Assembly (NCBI GenBank): GCA_033297075.1
Contig: MU858290.1
Coordinates: 1-49,738 of the forward strand
DNA: 49,738 nt
Direction of reading: 5' to 3'
DNA from: Rhypophila decipiens
Taxonomy: Eukaryota; Ascomycota; Sordariomycetes; Sordariales; Naviculisporaceae
The notes beneath the pieces are model-generated. The model made no database searches, was not told the origin of the DNA, and saw only the letters and a program-made list of their open reading frames with translations. Below, in pieces: positions 21,040 through 30,940 of this stretch (its first letter is position 1; every line of letters starts with the position of its first letter). Both the position numbers and the translations under genes were made by a program.

Positions 21040-22318
21040 GTTGGCGATCGTGTGGTTTGTTCTGAGATGAAGAGCTTGGAGAGCTCGGAAATATTTTCGC
21101 GCAATTGTTATCGCGGATCCTGAGAGGTGATGTCACCGGCTTTTCAGGCTTGGCGCAAGTCTCGAGCTCAAAACACAGCGGATATCGTCGCGGTGATGGA
21201 TATGCGCGAAGTTGAGAAGTTTCGGCGAAAAGGGTTCTCAGGGTCCCTTATGTTACGATCAGGCCAATCAGGAGGTTAGAGGGTTGTCGCTCGTGGCCGA
21301 AATCAGCGCGATGTATGAGCTGTTTCCGGGGCTCCAGACCGCTGTCACCGGCGTTTCGCATCGCTGGCTTGGCAAATGGTCGGTGGCGTGGTGTGCTCGG
21401 TGACAGTCCATTTTCGGCGATTGTCCAGCATGTGGCGGGGAACAATGCTAACGGCGGAAAGGGACAATGCATTCTTGTGCCCTGGAATGTTCCTGATTGA
21501 ATCCGGGGAAAAGAAAGAAGAAGTTGCACGGCATTTGAGATGCCTAGAATACAGCTTTTGAGAGTTCGCGATGACAACAATATTGTCGTCATGTTGGTAA
21601 AAACAGGTGGGCAGCTTAGTCATCACCTGTAGTTGTTAGTGATTCAGGAAGGAGATGACGTAATATGGTGACCATTCATCAACCGAGACAACACTTGACG
21701 ATGAGAGGAGTAACTGCTTGTTATGATTATTGACCTAAGGGTAGTCGTCGGGCTTGTAATGGTATATTAGATTGAAAGAAATCTCCAGATTTTGCACGCG
21801 CTGATATTGGATGACAACTCTTGCCTTTCTTCGGGCACCCACTAATTTGCATGTGATCTTGATGTGTACCGATACCGTACGAATGCAAGACATTCACATC
21901 ACCAACCCTCCCCGGCCTGGTACTGCAGCCTCTGAAGGCAGTGTCCAGAAGTGGGAGAGCAGTGACAAGGTTGAACTCTCCTTTCAGGTGCCCTCAGTAG
22001 CAGATGATACACTACACACGGTCCAAATACTGATGGACTTCACCTCAAAGAGTAATCGGACGACTTGTTTAATCCCCTTACAAATGTACATTGTTGGACA
22101 GGAATGTTATATGTATGTGATTCAGATTGTGAATGCCATCAAGTTGGGGCAATGATTACAACTTTTAACAGATTCATGTACTAGTAGATCTGGAGAAATA
22201 TCCGATAGGAACACAGTCGACATGATCCGATTTGCCCTTTATAAAGAGCGTAGCTCATAAAAAAACAAAAGACCTTCCTAATTAATGATACCGCTCGTCC
22301 AAGCTCCTTCCATAAATT
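21040..22318. other. Intergenic region
   Basis: No supported gene. A plus-strand frame at 21811-22155 (114 codons) starts with ATG but shows no domain, signal peptide or splice context. The region is the likely promoter of the dehydrogenase and the 3' flank of the next minus-strand gene. Confidence 0.45.
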
Positions 22319-23660
22319 CTAAAGTGAAGGAATCACAGAGACAGAGGCCCCCCTCATCTGATAATCCCGGGCCTGGTAGTACATTGCGTATTTCATCAAC
22401 TCCTCGTCAGACATCCACTGTGGGCGAATTTTCCCCACATCCCTGAGATATTGTTCGTACAATTCAAACTGCCTGTCCAAAAACTCCACAGTTTCGGACG
22501 ATATACTGCTACAGCGAAACATGTTGTCAAACAAGGATTCCAAGTGCGCCTTGTTATCGGACCAACACATCTTGGAGTCGTCGGCGTGCATTCGATAATA
22601 CTTTGCCGCTCTGCGGCAGGACTCTGTGTCTTCCATCATGATGGGCTCTGGTCTGGGCTTCTCTTCTAATGGCGGCGGCGGCGGCGGCAGCAAGTCTGTT
22701 TGCTGATTTTGATATTCTGCCAGCGCTTGATCAAGCAATGGATTGAAACCCCAGTAGAGATCCTCATCCTCAGGACTGGGGGATGGTTGTGGTCCAGTTA
22801 AAGAAGGTGCCAATTGCTGATTCTCAACCGGCTGTGGCCACTCTTCCGCAAGGTTATGGGATCCGGGTGGTACTGGTGGGAGAAAAACTGTCAAATCCCT
22901 CATTTGAAGCAGTTTGGGATGGTAGCTGCTCGAGAGAAGGTAGCCAGTCAAATGGCTCATCCGCAACCAGCCCGTTCATCTGTTGCTGGGGCTGTTGCTG
23001 AGGCGGTTGCTGCTGTCGAAGGGAAGCCTCACGTTGATCTTGGAGTTGTTGTATTTGGAGCTCCAACCGACGCACCGACTCCTCCCTCTCCTTTACCAAA
23101 TTCTCTAGCATAGGTCGATCTTCTTCCGAGAGTTGCTGTGGCTGTGGGCGCTCGGTCGGTGCCAATGCTTGAAGATTGTCCTCGGCGAGGGTGAATGTGT
23201 TCGCGGGCAAGTAGCCAGCAGACGGGTTGTAGTCGCTAGGAATCCCAGGGTTGCCCGGGGCGGTGGCCAAAGCCATAGGTGCAGGAAGCGCATTGGTGCC
23301 TCTGTGCTTGGACTTGTATTGCGGGATCGACGCGGCGTCGATGACTGGATTGGGACCCATACCAAGCCCGTTCTGCAAAAGGTACGGCCATGTCAATTCC
23401 CCCCTCTGCCGTCTGCCGTCGAGGGCCTTCTGAGCAGCATCCCACATCTGGGCTGACACCAAGGGCATGATGGTCTTTAATTCCCTATTCCTCTTCTCGT
23501 TCCCCCACAGAGCCTCTCTCTTGGGCAGAATTACCCTGGCGAGGTAGATCATCTTCTGATTGTTGTTGTAACCGTACCAGCGCTTTTTGAAGGTGGAAGC
23601 GTACTTGTTTTCTGCGGCTTCATCTTTCAGGGCCTCGATGATCTTGGATCGGGCCGACAT
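22319..23660 (-). CDS. Unrecognised coiled-coil, Gln/Pro-rich protein in two frames
   Basis: The first part (23660 to about 22870) starts MSARSKIIEAL and holds a basic, aromatic N-terminal region (KKRWYGYNNNQKMIYLARVI) of about 95 residues, a predicted coiled coil near 185-210 and a Gln/Pro repeat. It stops at 22856. A second frame, open from 22966 to 22319, carries an acidic Pro-rich segment with six consecutive Pro and a compact Cys-containing C-terminal region (SCRRAAKYYRMHAD ... YYQARDY). Both parts look protein-coding. A 46-nt intron (22888-22843) with a poor GTTTTT donor would join them into about 431 residues; a single-base frameshift between 22860 and 22890 is the alternative. No family is recognised; the composition suggests a nuclear or scaffold protein. 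Confidence 0.6.
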
Positions 23661-26318
23661 GGTGAAATGTTGGTGATTGTATGATGCTGTGGGGTAATGT
23701 TTGAACTTTTTCGGATAGACCGGGAGAGAGAGAAACGCAAAATGGGAAGGAGGCCGCCTGTTTTTATACCTTGATCACAGTGTGCACTCGCTCTCCACCT
23801 TTTAGAGTTTGCGCAGGATGGTTGTCTACAGTATGGTTCAGTGGCTGGCCGACAGTCCCTAGAGGCTCTCGTGTGTATGCAAGACCTCCGGCTTCGTGAT
23901 ATGAATCGGGAAGGGACTAGAATAGAGTGGAAAGTATCTCAGAGCAAATTAGACGTACTCCAACAGACCATAGTGCTGTATGTCCCGATTCCACTGGGTC
24001 TGGGCTTGGTACGAGGCCGGGGAAGGGATTTCCGCCACGTTTTTGGTCGTGATTTTGGTGCACTTTCACTCCAAATACATCTCCTCCCGGTGGAGCCTGA
24101 CTCACTCATGACATGCTGCCGATATCGTGGCGGGAATGCCCTGTACTGGAATATGCGGTAAAAGGGGGTCTTTTTGTTGAAATGGGCATCAGCTTACAGC
24201 CTTACAGCAATAGAAAATACGACCCCGTCGCCGAATGATGGACTGGCGGCTTAACAGATATAACAAACCTGTCTAATTCAACCTCGTTATCACCTACTAC
24301 CCCCAGGAACGCAGTCATCCTGATGTTCTGGGGAATATATCACGTGTTGTCGAAATTGATGATGGTCACGAAGATGTTAACCTTTTCTGATCTTTTTTCT
24401 CCGCAAACCTTTCAGCATCTGAACGTGATCTTCCCACCTGTCCAGCCCAGTCTCATGTGACGGCCTTCCTCAGAGTCCTGAGGTAGCTCGGGTGGGATTC
24501 TGTAACTCGCACAGCTCTGGCCTGCTGCTGGCAGCCTTGGGGCTACTCCACCAGAGTCTGTGGGTATGTACTACAGTCTACGGATATGGGTATGTACTAC
24601 ATGTGATGGGTAAATGAAACCTGACCCACAGGCAGAGGTATATGCGGGCGTAAACTTAGATTTCTACTATGGGGTTTGAGGAAAATGGCAAGTGCCAGGT
24701 ATCTGACAGGGGGTTTTCCCTTCGTGCAGAATACATATTCTGTGCTGCGACTATGCGAGCCCCCTTTCTGAAAAAGTCGACAAGCCTAAACGTCATTTGA
24801 ACACACCGGCGGCCCGAGGAGTGTGACCCGGGCTTTTGACCAAGACTTTAGTAATTGTGAATTCTCTAGGCTATAATAAGAATAATCATCTGGTGCTAAT
24901 TTCCGCAGAGACAGGATCTTGAAAACTCGGTGCCTCGGTTAGATCTCGGCCTTGCAGAAGATGCCACGATTGGGAGAAGATTATTTTAGCACAAAATGGT
25001 CTGCCATGATACTGCGGGGGTTAAGCTGAATGCGCAAAAGACTCCTAGACGGGCTTCTGTGAACCGTCGAACAGTCGTACGGAATCTGTCAAGTCGCTTG
25101 TGCTAAAGGCAGATGACAAGACGGGAACGAGAGATACAGGTAGTCAGGTACGGTGGAGGTACGTGAGCGGAGATGCTTATTCAACTAATGGTAGTCCACG
25201 TCGACTCCATGATCATTTCCACAAATTCGGTTTTTGTGGCCAGGTTGAGCACCTTGTCAGCTCGAAATCAAGTGACGTGGACCAAGTTTGACTTGCCATC
25301 TGACAACTCTCGCGACCGTTTCGTTGTATGAGTCGGTTCAACACGTATGGACGGAAATTATTTAGGATTAAAATTCAGTTGGAGGAGCTGCTATCTGAAC
25401 GAATAGAGCACGTCATAGTCCTTATCAGTTGTGAGCTGAAAATGAGGGAGACTGCAAAACGACTTTACATGTAGAATTGATCCAAAACGTCAAGTGATTT
25501 CGAAGCACCGGACGTCGCGTTGCGCTGCTGGTGGTAAGGGTATTGATACATATCATACAACTACCATGAAATCTTTATGGACATATTTTTCCGCGCAATT
25601 TCAAACTTGTGCGCGAAAAGAAGTATTTCTCATCCGAATTCAGCCTTGTCAGCGAGACAGGAGGCTGGCATCGAGTCTCAGCTGGATGAGTGCTTGAAAA
25701 TCCCCAAAGATATCGGGATGGCCTATCAAAACATCAGCGCAGAGACGTAGGGGCTCTGTCGGTTTACCAGCTATGTATCATGCCACAAGGTGCGGAAAAC
25801 CGTCGCCCCTCCTGTTGGGATGCAACATGGGTTCCGGTCAATGTCGTTCTATCTAGTCTTACCACATCCCACTACCGATCACCCCTCTCTTATGACAACA
25901 TGACCTTCTTCCCAAGTCGGTTTGGCAGTCCCTGCCCTTCAATCAAGCGGGACTAGGTCCACTTCGGCGGGGCTCTCAGGAGCAGTGCTCTGCCGTTGCT
26001 GGACTTTGGTGTTAGCCCCTCTCATGTTTCGAGGTTCCCCTCCAATAATACCCGTACTGGTATCAATGATCTCGACTCCCTTGGCCAGCGTCTTCAGTCT
26101 GGATTTGCCCCACTTGACACTTTCCAGTGACCGCACTGCCCCACGTATGATCCCATCTCTAGTGGAAAGATAAAGGGTAAAGCTTCCTAAATACACAACC
26201 TACCCTTATTCCCAAATCTTCCTTTCCTTCTTGATTTCCATGGAACTTCCTCCGCCGATGAATTGGTCCTCCGAAGCAAATTTGTCGACAACGTGGAAGT
26301 TTGTCCATTTCGCCAGCC
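23661..26318. other. Long intergenic region without a recognised gene
   Basis: About 2.7 kb between divergent genes. Frames are short and on both strands; several stretches (24800-25700) are AT-rich and stop-dense. It contains the promoters of the coiled-coil gene (left) and of the modular surface-protein gene (right). No tRNA, hairpin or tandem repeat was seen. Confidence 0.5.
23761..23770 (-). promoter_or_regulatory. Putative TATA box of the coiled-coil gene
   Basis: GGTATAAAAA on the minus strand, about 100 bases upstream of the ATG at 23660. Confidence 0.4.
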
Positions 26319-28820
26319 ATGGTTCGCCTCACACCGAGACGGGTTAGTCGTTGGACTGCCCGGATCGTCGCCTTCCTTGCCGTGGGCGTCGCAATTGCTT
26401 TCTGGAAGCCATTCACAAGCACGCTCATGTCCGCCGGCAGCAAGGCACTTCTGAATCGCGGACAGGATACGGCTGGGATTCCTAGCTCTGTCACTACTCA
26501 ACTCAGCGCTTCACCTACACCTACATCATTCTCTCCATCAGACTTTACAGCCAGCATGGCCGCCCCTCCGCCTTCCAGTGTGGCCGGGGGAAGCCCAGTA
26601 ACCACATCGTCTTCTACTGGCGGACCAGTGACTGTTGTAGTAGTCACGCAAATAGTCACATTCACGGAAACGATGTCGTCAGCAACGCTGACGGTCTCGT
26701 TAATCGAAACTGGGACGGGTGGGACCAGCCCAGTAACAATCTCGTCTTCTATCGTTGGAATAGAAACGTCGGTGGTCTGGGTGACCGAAACTGGAATAGG
26801 AACTTCTGTATTCACGGAAACGGTGTCGGTGACCGAGACTGGAATAGGAACTGTTGTATTCACGGAAACGGTGGCGCCAGGAACAGAAACTTCGATGGTC
26901 TCGGAGACGGTCGAGCCTCAGCTCTTCCGCGACCGCGGAATTGCCTCCTCAGCAGAGTGCTTCATCCCAGATGCAGACTGATGATCCATCGACTACCCTG
27001 CCATCGACCACGCTGCCATCGACATTTATCGGCGGTACCTTCAGCTCCGCGGCTACATTCTTGCCGCCTTCTCCCACCAACAGTGCCCCATTCTCATCGA
27101 TCAGTGCCACGTACAATGCCACGTCGTACATCACCACGGGCCACGGTTTTACCTCGCTACCCGACTCTGTTATTTCGCCAGTCGAGTCCGCGTTGAGTTC
27201 CTGGATGGCCACAGCCCTGGGAACAGACTCGTCGTCTTCGGGCGGGTTGACACCGTTTCCGGTATCTCCATCGGGTAGCACAGTCCCGGCCTCAACCACA
27301 CCCTCGCCAGTCCCTGGTGCTAGCCCCAGCCCAATTGCTCAAAGCGCATCCATCTCGAGCACGACTGATGGCGGTACAGGTGGCGAACGAGAGTGTTCCG
27401 TCCAGGATGTCCTTTTCGGAAAGTGCAGTCAGTGTGCTACCATTGTAGATCTCCTGGACGGAAAATGCCCAGGCGTCGTGACACCGCCTGATGAGACTGG
27501 AGGCAGCGGCTGCACCCTTCCCGAGATTATCTTCGGCAGCTGTTTCGGCAGCAACCTTCTCAGTTTGTTGCGCGGCAAGTGTGGTCCTCAGTGGGTCTGG
27601 CGCTTTGGTCTGGGGTCAGGTTGCAGCATCCTTGACGTTTTCCTGGGCAGCTGTTCTGATTGTGGCCTCTCGGGCATTCTTCAAGGAAAGTGTCTACCTG
27701 GTCCTCCTGGTACTAAAGGTGGTGGTGGATGTGGTTCAAATCGTGGCGGCGACGGTGATCCTCCTCATACTGAAGGTGGCGGAGGTGGAAACGAGGACCC
27801 GCCCCCAGATGACGACCCAGATGACGACCCAGATGATGATGCCACGGCTTCAGAAACACCAACCTCGTCGAGTTCAGAGTCGTGTTCCGTCACCGTAACG
27901 GCCACACACCAGAGTGCCTTTTGTACCGTGACAACAAGCACGACGACAGTTTCGGCCTCTTCACAGATGCCAGGACCTCTCCTTCGCCGGGGCAACAACT
28001 GCACCACAGTGGCTTACAGCACTATCCGCAAATGCTCAGCCACCGGCACGACGGTAACCTCGTCTGTGACGGCAACCGCCACAGCCTACCAACGGCCAGA
28101 GCCTTGCGGATGTACGGAGTCGGGATGCCACGTGGGTGGTCCTCCAGCTGGAGCTGGATCCGGTAGTGTGCAAAAGAGGGGCGATATTGCCCGAGCTCCC
28201 AGGCGGGTGACTGAGCCACAACCCTTATGGCTTACTCCACTGTCACCGGAAAACTACAATGACGACGCTGGCCTCTTCATGCGTGGTGAGACGGCGGTGG
28301 CCTATTCCCATGAAACCACAGTTTATTATAAGAGTAACACGCTCACTACGTCGTACGTGGTGAGGTGGGGAGACCAGAGGGACCAGCATTCGATGGAAGG
28401 CTTGTGGGGGTGTGTTGCAGTGGTCATCGTTTCGGACAAGGGTTGTCTAATGTTGCACATGGTTGAAGACCCCATCTTTACGAATTGGAATGCAGAAACT
28501 GGCGAGCATGAAGAACCAGACCCCGGCATCCTCAACGCTCAACTACTCGAGCTGCGCTACCACAGCTCCGCTGTCTCGGAGGAGGAGCACTGGGGCAGAA
28601 TCTTGAACTTCCGTTCGCAGCATCCACAATATCAAGCGCTCCAGGGGCTAAACCGTCAAGGTCAAGACCTTGCTCAGATGGGTGATTTGTTTAACAATGG
28701 CGCCAAGCCTGAGGTACGTCCACACGCACATGACAGGAAATTCAGTCAGTCACTAACCAGCAGCAGGCTTTTGTTATGGTGCCGACGTCGGAAGGCCGAC
28801 ATACCCCACAGGAAGCCTAG
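26319..28820 (+). CDS. Membrane-anchored mucin-like protein with Cys repeats and module A
   Basis: Model: exons 26319-26855, 26953-28713 and 28767-28820, 783 residues, ending at an in-frame TAG (28818-28820). The first intron is uncertain, since it only bridges a frame change; the second (GTACGTC donor, CACTAAC branch) is solid. Residues about 16-30 form a signal anchor or signal peptide. A Ser/Thr/Val-rich stalk follows (to about 320), then three Cys repeats (about 326-428), an Asp/Pro acidic linker, a Thr-rich Cys region and a CGCTESGC motif (near 556-563). Module A starts at about 580 (RAPRRV, LFMRGETAVAYSHET). It has Cys666 in GLWGC and His681, 15 residues apart as in the CNF1 deamidase catalytic pair. 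That enzymatic link is an inference from short motif spacing only. The protein probably acts at the cell surface or outside. The frame continues past the TAG into homologous sequence. Confidence 0.65.
27391..27700 (+). repeat. Three tandem Cys-motif repeats within the modular gene
   Basis: Three related protein motifs with the pattern C-[STI]-[VLI]-x5-[FL]-G-x-C, a gap of 8-12 residues with one Cys in copies 1 and 3, then [DRQ]GKC. Copies begin CSVQDVLFGKC, CTLPEIIFGSC and CSILDVFLGSC. Copy 2 has lost one Cys (CFGSNL in place of CSQC/CSDC). Probably disulphide-bonded. Confidence 0.8.
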
Positions 28821-28823
28821 GGG

Positions 28824-29306
28824 ATGGAGCTGAGATATCCAGAGGCCACTAATCGGATAGTGGCAGAAATCAAGGCTATGTTTGCCGAGGGGAACAGCCC
28901 CTTCGACATTCCTGTCACGATAGTAAGGTACTCCCCGAACGAGAGGACAGAGGGAGACATGCAGGCAAACGTAGACAACAGGCTTGACTGGAATTACGAG
29001 CGTTCGGACGGCAAGGTGCTCGTGATCTACACCCCAGCACCCGAAGCCTGTGGTCTTTCTTCCTATCATCTCTGGATCGAAGCCGTCCATGCAAAGGAGG
29101 ATTATTGGAGCCCATGGCCAGACCAGGTCTTTTCGGCCATGGGAACAAAAGCGGCGAGACGAGAGCTTCAGGGCAGGGGGGACCCGGAGGACCCAAGCAC
29201 ATGCTCTTGTGGATGTCCCGAGTCGGGTTGCCCTGCTCCTCTTGAAAGGAGGGGCGATTATACACTCGCGCCTCAACGAGTATGGCCCAACGGGGGGGGG
29301 GGCTAG
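28824..29306 (+). pseudogene. C-terminal half of module A beyond an in-frame stop
   Basis: The same frame as the preceding exon continues after the TAG at 28818 for about 160 codons, from ATG 28824 to the TAG at 29304. Its content (RYPEATNRIV ... GKVLVIYTP ... YHLWIEA) is homologous to the C-terminal half of module B (KYPDQTRRIV ... GKALVLYNP ... YAVWIEG), so the segment was once, or still is, translated as part of the protein. It then has CSCGCPESGC and ERRGDYTLAPQRV, the counterpart of the CGCTESGC linker before module A. The frame ends right after an 11-G run. No independent promoter is visible. A 42-nt intron (28779-28820, GTGCCG...CCTAG) could remove the stop but would be unusually short and would delete conserved-length sequence. 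Confidence 0.6.
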
Positions 29307-30940
29307 CGGATTTTTACACACCAATAGGGGTGGCTCTCTACGGCGGCGACACCAAACTCCTTATGCGTGGCGAGACTGCCCAGTCCTACGCTCGTGAAAC
29401 TTGGGTGGACACAGCTAAGAAAAAGGATAACCGATTCAAAAACGGCGAGGAAGATCATGGCCCGGCATTTATCAGCTCCTATTATGTGAAATGGGCTGAT
29501 TACACCAACTCGATCTCTATTGAAGGCTTGGTGGGGTGCAAGGGCGCCGACACGGTGGTGATTTTGGTGTCGAGAAAAGGGGCTTTGATTTTTCGTCTCC
29601 CCCAAGTCAATTTGTTCCTCAAGGTCGCCTTTTCTACAAACAAGAACGCGCCGAGGCCCAAAAAGCCAATATACGGCGACGGCGCCCCCCTCCCTAAATT
29701 TTTTGATCGTGCACTGAAATATCTTTGGTACAAAAATATCAAGACAAGTGGGTTAGACGAGCACCGTGGCGGCATCTTGAACTTCCGTTCAAAAGACGTC
29801 AAATTCAGGAACTTCGAGAAGGAGGTGGTCAATCGTCAAGGCGACAAGCTGAAGGACAATGTGGATATGTTCAATGATGAGAATGATCCTGTGGTACGTC
29901 TCATATCTGACACTCCCGCGCCGTTCTTGGCACATTCGCAGTACGCGAAATCCCCAGCTAACAAGTATTAGGCTTTTATCATGGCACCTACCGTGAAAGC
30001 GCCAATCGGTCAAGAACCCCCGCTGCCGTCGGAGCTACTGCTCAAGTACCCAGACCAGACCCGACGTATTGTCGACAACATCGAAGGCGCCTTCAATAAG
30101 AATAAGGACGGTTACCTAATGCTCAAGAACAATCCTATGAAGGTGAAGGTAGTACCTTACACTCCGTACGAGGGGGAGGATGAGGAGGACATAGGGTACG
30201 CACGGGCCGCGGGCAAGGCGCTGGTCCTTTACAACCCCGGTTGTCCTCATCCGGACTGCCCCAATGTCCCTACCTATGCGGTCTGGATAGAAGGCGAGCT
30301 AAAACATTTCGATCTGTGGTTACCCGATGAAGAGAAATATGGAAACCAGGTACAGCCTGATAACAGGGTGCCAATCCCAATATGGCAGCCGGGAGCCGGA
30401 GGGGCCGGCGATCCGGGAGCAGTAGGAGGAGGAAGACGAGGGCTCCAGGACGCGCCCGCATGCACCGCCACTATGCCGTCAATCGGTAGCTTGGCTTCTG
30501 AGGCTTCACCAACAATCTCAGTCCCGTCGACCATCTTCACCTGGACCCCGACAACCGAGACAGTACCGCCGTCCGTAACGCAGTTCACAGCGACTGATCT
30601 GGACGGCACCGTCAACGTATGGACCGACTATTCAATCATCATGCAAAGCTCGGTGACGTGCTTTGGGTCGACCGTCGTCTACCAGCCCTCGTCAGGTACC
30701 TGCACCCTACAGATCAACGAGACTATCGGCATGCATGGTGACGGGTCTGCATCCACCGCCACGATGATGTACCGCGCAGATGTCGAATTTTACGAGGGAA
30801 CTGGCGAACTCGCTCGCACAGCTCATTCCAAGGACGGTGGCTTTGCGGATGAGCCGGAGCCCGACTGGCAGCCATATGAGACCGACATCAACATGGCAGG
30901 TGTAGGTACATTACCGTACGACTTGCAAATCGTCTTTTAA
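29282..30940 (+). CDS. Module B: tandem paralogue of module A with C-terminal tail
   Basis: Exons 29282-29893 and 29972-30940, with donor GTACGTC and branch GCTAAC (78-nt intron), give up to 526 residues from the ATG at 29282; that ATG may be fortuitous because the sequence reads on from the upstream frame across an 11-G tract. Module B repeats module A in order: LLMRGETAQSYARET, a YYVKWAD segment, SIEGLVGC (Cys86), GILNFRS, NRQGDKL, then after the intron AFIMAPT, YPDQTRRIV, GKALVLYNP and VWIEG. The residue aligned with His681 of module A is Arg, so any Cys-His chemistry should be lost. After about residue 325 comes a Gly-rich linker and a Thr/Ser-rich tail with three Cys ending in DLQIVF. 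There is no GPI signal or membrane helix at the end. Confidence 0.65.

Noticed and set aside
21811..22155. 114-codon plus-strand frame
   Set aside because: Random-looking composition in an intergenic region; no supporting signals.
28779..28820. 42-nt intron removing the in-frame TAG
   Set aside because: Shorter than every other intron in the window, weak GTGCCG donor, no branch site, and it deletes residues matched in module B.
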